Part shown: positions 23,984 through 32,698 of the stretch, in pieces
Position numbering within the stretch: the stretch's first letter is position 1
Layout: every line of letters begins with the position of its first letter
Assembly: GCA_019747905.1 (NCBI GenBank)
Contig: JAIEQG010000040.1
Location: 66,403-121,029, forward strand
Reading direction: 5' to 3'
Length of the DNA: 54,627 nucleotides
Source of the DNA: Burkholderiales bacterium
Lineage (GTDB): Bacteria > Pseudomonadota > Gammaproteobacteria > Burkholderiales > Ga0077523
Program-made: the position numbers and the translations under genes
Notes under the pieces: generated by a model
What the model was told of the DNA's origin: nothing
The model's input: the letters and a program-made list of their open reading frames with translations, nothing else
Databases searched by the model: none

Positions 23984-24287
23984 TGACGACCTCGTCGGTG
24001 CGCGTATTGCCCTTCGAATCGAACCACGTGATGCGCACCTTCTCGCCCTTGGCACCATGCCTGAACTTGAACAGGAGGAACGGGTTGGCAGAGATCGCCG
24101 GACCCCACTGGGCCGACAGCACGACGCGATCGCCGTACGTGGCCTCGACGCGCTGGATGAACCATGCCGGGATGATCTCGCCCGCCTGGTTCTTGCGCTG
24201 CCCCGTTTCCATGACGTGCGCCATCAGGACCTTCACTTCCACCACGTCGCCGTCCGCGCGGGCGCGGATCTTCATCGGATTGGCCAT
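23976..24287 (-). CDS. soxZ: Thiosulfate oxidation carrier subunit SoxZ
   Basis: A 103-aa SoxZ, the partner of SoxY in the periplasmic carrier complex. Family features include MKIRARADGD at the N-terminus, VLMAHVMETGQRKN, and NPFLLFKFR, ending TRTDEVVIA. There is no signal peptide, as expected because SoxZ is co-exported with the Tat-dependent SoxY. The ATG at 24287 lies 20 nt after the soxY stop. The stop overlaps the proposed soxA start. Length is normal. Confidence 0.95.
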   Translation of the reverse strand: MANPMKIRARADGDVVEVKVLMAHVMETGQRKNQAGEIIPAWFIQRVEATYGDRVVLSAQWGPAISANPFLLFKFRHGAKGEKVRITWFDSKGNTRTDEVVIA

Positions 24288-24307
24288 GAGTCGTTCCGGC
24301 GGGCCAA

Positions 24308-24772
24308 CTAGCCGCCACACCCCCCTAGGGTCACCTTGATTTCCTTTGCCGTGTAGAAATATCTGCCGCCGGCACGCACCAGGGCGTACACGTTGCAGGT
24401 TTCGGCCATCTTCACCCGTGCCTGGATTTCCGGAAGCGTGCCTTCTGGCAGGGTGAACATCGCGGCGAGCACGTTCGGATTCTTCTCGACCAGGATTGCG
24501 ATCGATTCGGTGCCCGGGATCGCGCTCACGATTGCGAGAGGAACGACGGCGCCGTTCTCCGCGATGTCGGGTGCGTCGAAATGGATCGCCTCGCTGGCGC
24601 TCGCCGTTTCGCCGCCGAGGAGGCCGATCAGTTCGTCGAGCGACTTCACGTCGAAAGCGCGCTTGTTCCATTCGGCACTGTCGGCCAGCGCCGGATCGAT
24701 CCAGCCGGCTGCCGCCAGCGCGGCGACGACGCCGGCTGCCTTCATGACGAAATGTCTGCGTGGGTATTCCAT
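24308..24772 (-). CDS. soxY: Thiosulfate oxidation carrier subunit SoxY
   Basis: A 154-aa SoxY carrier. The N-terminus has a twin-arginine signal (YPRRHFVMKAAG, then a hydrophobic Ala-rich stretch to ALA at about 30). The C-terminal swinging arm ends in GGCGG with the substrate-binding Cys152. It is the first gene of soxY-Z-A-X on the minus strand. Upstream lies a 142-bp region shared with the divergent M15 peptidase gene. Length and motifs are normal and indicate a working carrier. Confidence 0.95.
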   Translation of the reverse strand: MEYPRRHFVMKAAGVVAALAAAGWIDPALADSAEWNKRAFDVKSLDELIGLLGGETASASEAIHFDAPDIAENGAVVPLAIVSAIPGTESIAILVEKNPNVLAAMFTLPEGTLPEIQARVKMAETCNVYALVRAGGRYFYTAKEIKVTLGGCGG

Positions 24773-24914
24773 GGCGCTATATGGGGGCGCGGCGTGAACG
24801 CGCGGACCCGTAGCCTAACCGCCGCCACCCGAACGGCGCAACTTGCATGACCCGATGTCGGCGCTGCAATATCTCGGCAGCGCATTTCGTTGTCCTTGCC
24901 CGAGGAGAGACGTC

Positions 24915-25604
24915 ATGGCCAAGCAGATCGCCCTTACCGCGAGACCTTCGTTCGCACGAATCGCGGAGGAACACTACGGCGACCGCAAGCTCGCGGCAGC
25001 GCTGGCAGGGTACAACGGCATTCGCGACGCGAAGGCCGTCGTCAAGGGTCAACTGATCGAACTGCCGCCGAAACGCGAGCTGGTCGCGCCGAAGCGCGTC
25101 GCCGCCACCCGCGCAGCGTTCGCGCCACCCAACGGGTTGCAGGAGATCCTGGCGACCTTCGGCGACATCTACAAATTCCTGAAGGCCGACGGCACCATCG
25201 ATCCGAAGTGGGAGCTGCAGCAGATCGCCTCCGCGCCGCTGCCTTATCCGATCCCGCTCGCGTGGGACCGGACGAAGCTGGCGAAGAGCATGCGGGTGCA
25301 CAGGAAACTCGTGCCGGTGATTAACGAGGTGTTCACGAAGCTCGATGCAGCGGGCTTGAGGAGCAAGGTACGGACCTATGGCGGTGGCTACAGCTTCCGC
25401 GCCAAACGTACCAGCAGCAAGCTGTCCACCCATTGCTGGGGCATCGCCATCGATCTCGATCCGACCACCAATGCTCTGGGCTCCGTCGGAGATATGGACC
25501 CCGGCGTGGTCGAAGTGTTCCGCAGCTGCGGGTTCAAGTGGGGCGGCGACTGGACGGGCAGGGGCAAGGACCCGATGCACTTTCAGTTCTGCACGGGGTA
25601 TTGA
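24915..25604 (+). CDS. LysM and M15-family peptidoglycan peptidase
   Basis: A 229-aa protein. Residues about 8-52 resemble a LysM peptidoglycan-binding motif (FARIAEEHYGDRKLAAALAGYN, with GQLIELPP at the end; quoted in two parts this is the usual LysM layout). Residues about 115-229 match D-alanyl-D-alanine carboxypeptidase/endopeptidase M15, with zinc-site motifs STHCWGIAIDLD (His173, Asp180) and DPMHFQF (His222). The ATG at 24915 has an AGGAGA ribosome-binding site. No signal peptide is seen, as in phage endolysins, but no phage genes surround it. It may trim cell wall in a specialised context; the role is unknown. Confidence 0.85.
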   Translation: MAKQIALTARPSFARIAEEHYGDRKLAAALAGYNGIRDAKAVVKGQLIELPPKRELVAPKRVAATRAAFAPPNGLQEILATFGDIYKFLKADGTIDPKWELQQIASAPLPYPIPLAWDRTKLAKSMRVHRKLVPVINEVFTKLDAAGLRSKVRTYGGGYSFRAKRTSSKLSTHCWGIAIDLDPTTNALGSVGDMDPGVVEVFRSCGFKWGGDWTGRGKDPMHFQFCTGY

Positions 25605-25617
25605 GCGTTTCGCCGCC

Positions 25618-25830
25618 TCCCCAACCCTTCCCCGGCTGAGCCGGCGCTGCGCTGCCCCCGCCCTCCGCCCTCCCGCGGCGAAGCTGGCGCTGCGCTGCCC
25701 CCACCCTCCGCCCTCCCCCGGCGAAGCCGGCGCTGTGCTGCCCCCACCCTCCGCCCTCCCCCGGCGAAGCCGGGGGAGGGGACGTACACTCCTTCCCCCA
25801 GCTTTGCTGGGGGAAGGTTGGGATGGGGGC
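25618..25830. repeat. Bipartite hairpin repeat with attached 43-bp tandem units, copy 2
   Basis: The right part (about 25740-25830) is a full bipartite element: CCCTCCCCCGGC/GCCGGGGGAGG and CCTTCCCCCAGC/GCTGGGGGAAGG hairpins. To its left, half-hairpin units recur with a 43-bp period, at 25634, 25677, 25720 and 25763 (GGCTGAG or GGCGAAG anchor). The array fills the gap between the convergent M15 peptidase and CHAT genes. Confidence 0.88.
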
Positions 25831-25838
25831 GAATCCCG

Positions 25839-28800
25839 CTACTTCGCCTTGCGCTTGCGCGCCAACTTTTTCCGAGCCGGCGCTGCCCTCGGCTTGCTCA
25901 CATCCTTCGCGGCCTGAGCCGCCGGAGCAATGGCGTCGTGCAACGCCTGCAATGCCTGGGCGATCGACGGCTTCTTGTCGGCGAGGTGGATCAGGATGTC
26001 GATCTGATCCAGCGCGGAGCGAAGTTGGCGCGGACTGCCCCGCTTGGCCGCATCGCGATAGCGGTTGCGTGCGCGATCGAGCGCGGCTGCATCGATGCCA
26101 GGATGGCATAGCGCCGCCACGAGCGCGGCCTCACTCAACGTCGCCGCCGTCCAGAAGCGGCGATCGGTCGAAGCGGCAGTCTCGAGTTCCACCTCCAGTC
26201 GCAACGCCTCGCTCTCGATCGCCTTCAGTCGAGCGGCCGGCAGTCCGGCACTGCGCTGCCATCCGCTTGCGAGTTCCAGGGTGAGGGCGTTCAACAGCGG
26301 ATATGGGGCCGGTGCCTTGTGGTAGGCGCGGCGATAGCAGTCGAGACTGCGCGCGAGCAGCTTGTCGCGTTCGGTCCCTGCACTGATCCGCGCCTTGCGC
26401 TTGTATGCGCTGCCGAGCAGTGCCAGCCGGTCGGAGTTGGCGCCAGCGCGCTCATGAAGCGGAGCGCCTTCAGCCAGTTCGTCCGGAGACGCCACCCGCA
26501 TGAGATCCTCGATCCGTTCGATCGCCGCGTCGATCAGCAGCATGGCCCGGGTCGCATCACCGCTTTCCCAGACCGGCACGGCATAGCGCGCTTCGAGATT
26601 GGCGAGCGTTTCGATGTCGTTGCTGTCGGCCGTGCAGTTGTCGACGGAGAGAGCACTTCGCAGGTAGTCGATGGCGGCATCGAACTGTTCTGCCTGGCCG
26701 TGAGCACGCCCGGCTGCGGCAAGTACCGACGGATCGGAGAGATACCCCTGCGTCTTGAGACTCTCGATGAGTTCCTCCAGCCGATCACGATCCACTTTCG
26801 GATCGTTCGCGGACAGGGACAGGCGGGATGCCAGGTTGTCGAGCGCCGTTACCGCTTCCGAGGCGCTGGCATGGCGATTCATCGATGCACTGCCGCCGAA
26901 GCCGCCCCCGTCCCGTTCCAGGCGGTAGTCGGGATCGCCGTAGCACTGGTACGCCCCCCAGGTATTGAGATGCGGCGCCGCATCGTAGGCCTCTTCCCGC
27001 GCGGCCCGCACCGCGGCACCGAACGGTGCGCCGGCGAGCATCTCCTCGTAGAAGCGCTTCGCGAACACCGAGGCGGCAGCGTCGTCCACCGCCCAGCCCG
27101 CGGCGATCACGGCGCGCACGCCCATGCGGATGAACTCGGTCGAGACGTTTGCCGCGATCTTGTGGAAATCGCGGCGCAGGTTGTGACGAGCTTCGTCCGG
27201 CGCTTCCCCTTCGATATGGCCCAGGTGGCAGCAGTTGATGAACACCAGTTCCGGCACACGGCGCATCTGCCGTACTTCGAGCGGGGTCAGGAACGCGTTG
27301 TCGCCGATCACCATGCCGGTGATGCGGTCGCCCTCGTCGATGCGCTGCTGCAGCTGACCTTCAGGCAACTGCTGACCGCACGCATCGCAATCGAGTGCAC
27401 CCGGCAGGAGATAGCGATACACGCCGTGCCCGGCGAGATGGAGGATGCGGTAGGGCTGCTGGTACAGCGACTGCAGCACGGCCGACGCGGTGGGATTGAT
27501 CAACTCCTCGACCACCGTGCCCTTGGCCCGCAGCACGCGTGCCACCGCTTCGGCCTCGTGCTGGGCGCCGGGCAGGGGCGGAAAGCTGCTCACGGGATCG
27601 CCCACCACCAGCGCCGCGTTCTCGGTGACGATCCGGACGGTCTCTCGATACTCGAACGATTCGAGCTGGCGCAGCACGCCGTGCTCCACCACGTTGGGTT
27701 TGCGGCCCGGATTGAGCGGATCGCGCAGGAGTTCCCATGGGTAACGCGCCGATTCTTCGTCGAGCAGCAGCACGGTGTTGTCCTGGTCCGGCGCCTGATC
27801 CTTCAGCTCGTTCGGCAGCAGCAGTTCGAACAGGGTGCGGGCAACCAGTTCGTTGTCCGAGGTCTGGCGGATTGCCTGTTCCACGAACTCGTCGACCAGT
27901 TTCAACTGGGTGCGCTGGAGCTGCACTTCGGCACGCGCCCGGCGTGTGACCGACGAGAAGCGCAGCGTGCCGTCCCCCGGCTCGCCATCCTTGCCGCCGC
28001 CCAGCACCTGGATGCGATGCCACCACCCTGCGGGCTCGTCGAAGCTGACGCGTCGCAACCCTCCTGAAGCGCTTTGCACCTTGTCGTTGAAGACGAAGGC
28101 CTGGTCGATGTCGGGATTGCGGCGCAGCTCTTGCATGGCCTTGATGCCCTGGATTGCACGATCCTCGAACAGTTCGACGATCTCGAGCGTGGCGAAGCGC
28201 TCGATCTGCCCGGCGCCGGACAACGCTTCGTTGGCGGACGCGACGCCTTTCAGCAGCGCGTAGACGCAGTCGGCCACCGAAATTCCGCCTGCGCCGGTGC
28301 CGATCAACAGGGCGGAGACCTCGAACTTGGTCTGCGCTGCCGTGCTGCCGGCGGCTCCGGCAAGGCGATTCTGACCGACGGCGAGCACGTGCTCGAGCAG
28401 GCCGTGGCGGAACACCCGCGCGACCGTCGCGGCGGTGAGCTGGCCAGCGGTGCCGAGCCCGATCACGATGGCTCCGCGCGGACTGGCCGTCGGGTCGCGT
28501 GCGAGGTTGGGATTCGCGAAGATGGCGCTGGTGCCGATGGGGCCCGGGTAGAGGCCGAGTTGCTGGCGCCGGCTCAACGCATTGCCGAGCGCGTTGTCGA
28601 GCGCCTTCTCGGCACTGATGATGGTGTCGCCGGTGTAGTGGCCGACTGCAACGGGATACTTGGCGTAGGCGAGATCGGCGTGCAACACACTCACGCTCAC
28701 CGGTGTTTCCACGGGTTTCGCGGCCTGGCGCTTGCGCGGTTTCGCACCGAGCATGGTGGCGGTGAGCACCTCTTCGGAAGGGTAGACCGCATCGGTGTCG

Positions 28801-31475
28801 CGTGGCATCGGAAACAGCGCCGGCACACCGCGACTCACCTTCGGTGCCGTCGGCAGGCGCGTCGTCTTGCCGGTCTCGAGCAGTTCCTGTATCGCCGGGA
28901 AAGCCGGAGCGTAGGCCGACAGGTCGCCGTGCTCCGCGTTCATGTACCAGGTGGGCACGCCAGGGGGGATGCCGGAATCCCACGTGACCCTGCCATCGCC
29001 CTGAGTCGTTGCGAGGATCTCGATGCGTCCGGTGGCTTCGTCGAAGCGCATGGCCGCCGGCGTCGCATCCGAGGTGCCGGCGACGTACACCATGTGCTCC
29101 GGGTCCACGAGTGCGCGATCCATCGTGTCGCGGAAGCGTCGCGCATCGGTGAGACCCTTGGCAGGCGGCACGACCCAACCGCCGCCCGCGTGCGCGGCAT
29201 ACTTCGCCCACACCGCCGGATCGAAGTAATCCTCGCGCAGGTCCTTGGGCAGCATCGCGAGCACGCCCGGGAACTGCGTCACGATCTCGAGGAGTTCCCT
29301 GAGGTCGTGCTTGAGGTCGAGGATTGCGAGCCCTTTCATCGTGGACGACTGGCCCACGATCATCTCGTTGATGGCGTGCGAGCCGCCGTTCGGTGTGCCG
29401 AGCATCACCAACCGCGCACCGGGGCGCTTGCACATGTCGACCCACACATTGGGATGGTTGGCGATCATGGTGCGCGCGATGAGACCACCCATCGAATGCG
29501 CCAGCAGGCGGATCGGTTGCCCTGCGTTCTGCGCCGCGGCCAGTTCATCGGACACCGCTTGCGCGAGGCGTTTCGCTTCTGCTTCGGGCGGGAGTCGCCA
29601 GTCGAACGCGAAGTCGATGACCTTGTGCGAGCTTTCGAGGTAGCGCGAGAGATCGCCGTAGTAACGCACCACCGGCTGCCGGGGCTGTACGTCGGCCGCG
29701 CCGACACCGAGCTTCGCGAGGCCGCCGAACATGAGCTTCGGCAGATCGACCCACACCGTGCTCTTCTTCACCATGAGCTCGCTGCCCATGATGCCGGGCA
29801 GCAGGAACACCACCGGCCGCGGGCCGGGCTTCGGTTTCAGCACGAGTGCGCGCGCGATCGGCGCTGTGGGCGCCACCAGCGGCTTGAACCCGTTGTCGAC
29901 CGACGCCTTGCCCTCGAGGGCCAGCACCAACCGGGCGGCACTGTCGGCGTTCTGGAAATAGTTGAAGTGGTTGACCGCCGCGCCCTGGTGAAAACTCAGC
30001 AGCGCCTGTTCGGTGCGCTTGGCACCGCCGGACATGGAAGCGGTGTTCACCACGAGGTCGTGTTCGCCGTCGTAGAAACGATCGGTGACCCAGACCAGCA
30101 GCTTGGCCCACCACGCGTCCGGCGCGATGTCGCCTGCGATGACGGCGAGATCGCCGCTCACTTCCGCGGCCGGCCAGTTCACGAGGCGGATCAGGCCCGA
30201 GTCCGGCATCATCGCTTCGAGACCCGGCAGCGTGGCGGGGTCCGTCTTCTCCGATATCACCGAGCCGATGAAATCGCCGATGTCGGAGAGCCAGTCCGAG
30301 AGGGGCGTGTCGGGCAGTGCCGCGCTGCAGACGCTGCCGATCACCGACAGCCAGCGATCGAGGCGACCCGAGGCCAGCGTGGTGCCGAGTGCCGGGCAGG
30401 CGACGCGCACGAAGCGCTCGACCACGATCTGCTTCTGGCGCAGCAGCTCGTTCAGTTCCTTCAGCGCCGCGAGGTGTCGGTCCTTGGCGCTCGGTTCCTT
30501 CAGCGCCTTGGCGCGTGCGTCCAGTGCCGCGCCGTACGCTTCCAGCTCCGTCGCTTCGAACGCCGTGCCGCCCACGCGGTTGGCGCGGCACAGCAGCTCG
30601 CCGACCAGGCCGCCACGCGAGTGGCTCACCACGTGCAATCGGGCGCCTTTCGGCAGGGCCTTCACGAGATCGCGCGCATTCTCGATCGGGCTCTGCGACA
30701 GCGAAGCGTGCTCGAAGGCGGCGACGCGGTCATCGTAGAGCTTCGCGAGCGCGGTGCGCTCGGCGGCGCGCGCCGGTGACCACAGTTCGCCGAAACTGCC
30801 CCAGGTGCTCGACGCCGTGCCGTGCAGGAACAGCAGGATCGGCTGGCTGTCCTTGCCCCAGCCCGGTTGCGGCGCCCCGAGGAAGAACGTGTCGTAACGA
30901 ATGCCGCAGGCATACAGCCCGAGACCGGGCCGTTTGGCCGTCGCCTTGGTGTCGACGCTGTGGGCAATCTTCTGCGCGGTCTTCTCACCCAGGTCGATGC
31001 CGAACACGCGCAGCGCCTTGACCACCCAGCCGATCGGGCCGCGGCTCTGCATTCCGGACGGCAGCACTTGCAGCGTTGCCGGTGGCGCGATGGGGCCCGC
31101 GGCCCGGACATCGCGTGACGTTCCCTTGAGGAACTGCTCCTTGTAGTCCTCGCCCGACATCCACAGCCGGACGCCGCCGTCGAACTCGATCTCGATGATG
31201 TCGTTGGCGAGCACCGTCACCTTCTGCGTCGCGCCGATCGCGCGCGCCGTCCCCGGCTTGAAGGTTGCCTTGACCGTGGCCTTGACTTCGTGGAACTGCA
31301 GCGCGCTGCCGCCTGCCGCCAGCGCTGTCATCCCCTCGAACTGGAAGACGGGTGACGCGTCGCGCGCGGGTTTGGTGGCGGAAGGTCGCGTCGCCGCTGT
31401 GGCGGGTGTAGGTTTCCTGCGCGCGCCGGTGCGGGATGCGGTGGTTTTCCTGGCGGGTTTCCTGGTCTGCGCCAT
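25839..31475 (-). CDS. Giant tandem alpha/beta-hydrolase and CHAT-domain protein
   Basis: A 1878-aa protein with several modules. Residues 1-40 are Lys/Arg/Ala/Thr-rich and look disordered. Residues about 195-500 form a first alpha/beta-hydrolase (FLHGTASS at 217-223, nucleophile Ser286 in SHSRGG). Residues about 550-860 form a second, PGAP1/LCAT-like hydrolase (LLPGIMGSE, Ser661 in AHSMGGL, GTPNGGSH, His849). Residues about 925-1130 resemble a macro-like aminopeptidase N-domain (VAVGHYTGDTIISAEKALD). Residues about 1230-1520 form a CHAT caspase-like domain with His1350 (HLAGHGV) and Cys1415/1416 (FINCCHLGH). The rest is helical, TPR-like. The ATG at 31475 has a CGGAGA site. It follows a metacaspase gene. 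Function unknown; a protease-controlled lipase or defence effector is possible. Confidence 0.85.
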   Translation of the reverse strand: MAQTRKPARKTTASRTGARRKPTPATAATRPSATKPARDASPVFQFEGMTALAAGGSALQFHEVKATVKATFKPGTARAIGATQKVTVLANDIIEIEFDGGVRLWMSGEDYKEQFLKGTSRDVRAAGPIAPPATLQVLPSGMQSRGPIGWVVKALRVFGIDLGEKTAQKIAHSVDTKATAKRPGLGLYACGIRYDTFFLGAPQPGWGKDSQPILLFLHGTASSTWGSFGELWSPARAAERTALAKLYDDRVAAFEHASLSQSPIENARDLVKALPKGARLHVVSHSRGGLVGELLCRANRVGGTAFEATELEAYGAALDARAKALKEPSAKDRHLAALKELNELLRQKQIVVERFVRVACPALGTTLASGRLDRWLSVIGSVCSAALPDTPLSDWLSDIGDFIGSVISEKTDPATLPGLEAMMPDSGLIRLVNWPAAEVSGDLAVIAGDIAPDAWWAKLLVWVTDRFYDGEHDLVVNTASMSGGAKRTEQALLSFHQGAAVNHFNYFQNADSAARLVLALEGKASVDNGFKPLVAPTAPIARALVLKPKPGPRPVVFLLPGIMGSELMVKKSTVWVDLPKLMFGGLAKLGVGAADVQPRQPVVRYYGDLSRYLESSHKVIDFAFDWRLPPEAEAKRLAQAVSDELAAAQNAGQPIRLLAHSMGGLIARTMIANHPNVWVDMCKRPGARLVMLGTPNGGSHAINEMIVGQSSTMKGLAILDLKHDLRELLEIVTQFPGVLAMLPKDLREDYFDPAVWAKYAAHAGGGWVVPPAKGLTDARRFRDTMDRALVDPEHMVYVAGTSDATPAAMRFDEATGRIEILATTQGDGRVTWDSGIPPGVPTWYMNAEHGDLSAYAPAFPAIQELLETGKTTRLPTAPKVSRGVPALFPMPRDTDAVYPSEEVLTATMLGAKPRKRQAAKPVETPVSVSVLHADLAYAKYPVAVGHYTGDTIISAEKALDNALGNALSRRQQLGLYPGPIGTSAIFANPNLARDPTASPRGAIVIGLGTAGQLTAATVARVFRHGLLEHVLAVGQNRLAGAAGSTAAQTKFEVSALLIGTGAGGISVADCVYALLKGVASANEALSGAGQIERFATLEIVELFEDRAIQGIKAMQELRRNPDIDQAFVFNDKVQSASGGLRRVSFDEPAGWWHRIQVLGGGKDGEPGDGTLRFSSVTRRARAEVQLQRTQLKLVDEFVEQAIRQTSDNELVARTLFELLLPNELKDQAPDQDNTVLLLDEESARYPWELLRDPLNPGRKPNVVEHGVLRQLESFEYRETVRIVTENAALVVGDPVSSFPPLPGAQHEAEAVARVLRAKGTVVEELINPTASAVLQSLYQQPYRILHLAGHGVYRYLLPGALDCDACGQQLPEGQLQQRIDEGDRITGMVIGDNAFLTPLEVRQMRRVPELVFINCCHLGHIEGEAPDEARHNLRRDFHKIAANVSTEFIRMGVRAVIAAGWAVDDAAASVFAKRFYEEMLAGAPFGAAVRAAREEAYDAAPHLNTWGAYQCYGDPDYRLERDGGGFGGSASMNRHASASEAVTALDNLASRLSLSANDPKVDRDRLEELIESLKTQGYLSDPSVLAAAGRAHGQAEQFDAAIDYLRSALSVDNCTADSNDIETLANLEARYAVPVWESGDATRAMLLIDAAIERIEDLMRVASPDELAEGAPLHERAGANSDRLALLGSAYKRKARISAGTERDKLLARSLDCYRRAYHKAPAPYPLLNALTLELASGWQRSAGLPAARLKAIESEALRLEVELETAASTDRRFWTAATLSEAALVAALCHPGIDAAALDRARNRYRDAAKRGSPRQLRSALDQIDILIHLADKKPSIAQALQALHDAIAPAAQAAKDVSKPRAAPARKKLARKRKAK

Positions 31476-31594
31476 GGGGTTCTCCGGTCAGTGATCGGAC
31501 GGTGCGATGACTCGCCGCGAGCGGCGGATAGGTTCGAGCGGCAGCGGCCCGGGTCGACGTGCGTCAACCCGGGCTGCCGCCAGCGGGCGTAGCC

Positions 31595-32440
31595 TCAGGC
31601 CGGCGGTGCGAGGAATGTCAGGCCGAACTTGGTACGCATGCCCTCGAGTTGCGGTACCTGGTCGAAGCCGCCGGCTTTCAGCTTGGCGATGGTCTTCGCG
31701 TGCAGGTCGCGGTAGCTCGCCTTGCCCTTCGATTCCTTGATGCTCGCCACCAGGTTCCAGGTGAGCGCACCGTTGAAGGAACCGCCGATGTGGGCGTCGG
31801 CCGAAGTCTGCGTGCTGCGGCAGCCGGTGATGAGCAGCTCCGGAATCTCCGCGTGCACCACGTCGGACTTCTTGCGGGCCGCGCGCGAGGAGGCACGCAG
31901 TTCACCGCGCACCTTGCCTTTCAGCTTGCGTCCGGATTCCTCCGCCATGATGTCCCACGGATTGGGCAGATAGCGCGGAATGACCGGCGCGTCCGGCGGC
32001 AGGATCGCGCGCGTGTTCGTGCCCGAGTGACAGCAGTCCATGATCACGGTCAGGCTGACACCCTTCTTCATGCGATTGAAGGTGGCGCGCAGCCAGTCGT
32101 CGGTGAGCGGGTCCTTCCAGTCGAGGTCGGTGGGGCACAGGATCTCGTCGCGGCCGTCGGCTTCGTCGCCGTTCTTGTCCGGCACGTTCGCGCCGTGGCC
32201 GGAGTAGTGCAGGAGGAGGGTGTCGCCCTTCGAGGCACCGGTGATCAACGCCCGGATGCCTGCCTGCATGTTCTTCTTGGTGGCCTGGAAGTCGAGCAGC
32301 GTCTTGATGTCCGCTGCTCCGAACCCGTAGTACTCCTTCAACACCGCGGACAGATTCTTCACGTCGTTGACGCAACCCCGGAGATCGGCCCCGGGAATCT
32401 TGTACTTGTTGATGCCGATCAGCAGTGCACGCTTGGCCAT
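31595..32440 (-). CDS. Metacaspase-like peptidase C14 protein
   Basis: A 281-aa caspase-fold protease. The N-terminus begins directly with the core strand (AKRALLIGINKYK), followed by DLRGCVNDVKNL. The catalytic His82 is in HYSGHG and the Cys137 in VIMDCCHSG, both family-perfect. Asp-rich segments (PDKNGDEADGRDEI) may bind calcium, as in metacaspases, which cleave after Arg or Lys. No signal peptide or extra domain is seen. An AGGAGG site precedes the ATG at about 10 nt. It lies 119 nt upstream of the CHAT/hydrolase giant on the same strand, so the two probably form an operon in which one protease may act on the other. Confidence 0.9.
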   Translation of the reverse strand: MAKRALLIGINKYKIPGADLRGCVNDVKNLSAVLKEYYGFGAADIKTLLDFQATKKNMQAGIRALITGASKGDTLLLHYSGHGANVPDKNGDEADGRDEILCPTDLDWKDPLTDDWLRATFNRMKKGVSLTVIMDCCHSGTNTRAILPPDAPVIPRYLPNPWDIMAEESGRKLKGKVRGELRASSRAARKKSDVVHAEIPELLITGCRSTQTSADAHIGGSFNGALTWNLVASIKESKGKASYRDLHAKTIAKLKAGGFDQVPQLEGMRTKFGLTFLAPPA

Positions 32441-32698
32441 GTCGGGAGCCCCTCCTCAGGATGAAGTCTCAGGCTTCGGTTCGTCGACTGTCGTCGGGCG
32501 GCGACGGGCGCGGCGCGATGACGTCGGCAACCGTGAGTGTGCGCGTCGCCGTCGGGTTCGAAAACCGTCTGGAGCATGAAATCCTGCGCCGCTCGTCTTA
32601 CAGGTGCCTGACGGAACGAACGAAGTGATCCATATTTCGGCGCGCGCGGGTTTATCCTGTCGGCATCGCCGAAGGTTTCGTGCACACCGGAGAAAAAG

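Noticed and set aside
23984..24058. Upstream ATG start of soxA
   Set aside because: It would overlap most of the 3' end of soxZ by 83 nt and bury the signal peptide; the TTG at 23983 has a better ribosome-binding site.
24915..25604. Prophage endolysin
   Set aside because: The M15 domain resembles endolysins, but no holin, structural, integrase or other phage gene is in the window.
28074..30779. A 901-codon plus-strand open frame opposite the CHAT gene
   Set aside because: The minus-strand frame has clear active-site motifs; the opposite frame has none and reads as low-complexity antisense.
25839..31475. Craspase-type (TPR-CHAT) component of a type III-E CRISPR system
   Set aside because: No Cas effector or CRISPR array is present, and the N-terminal hydrolases do not fit TPR-CHAT of that system.
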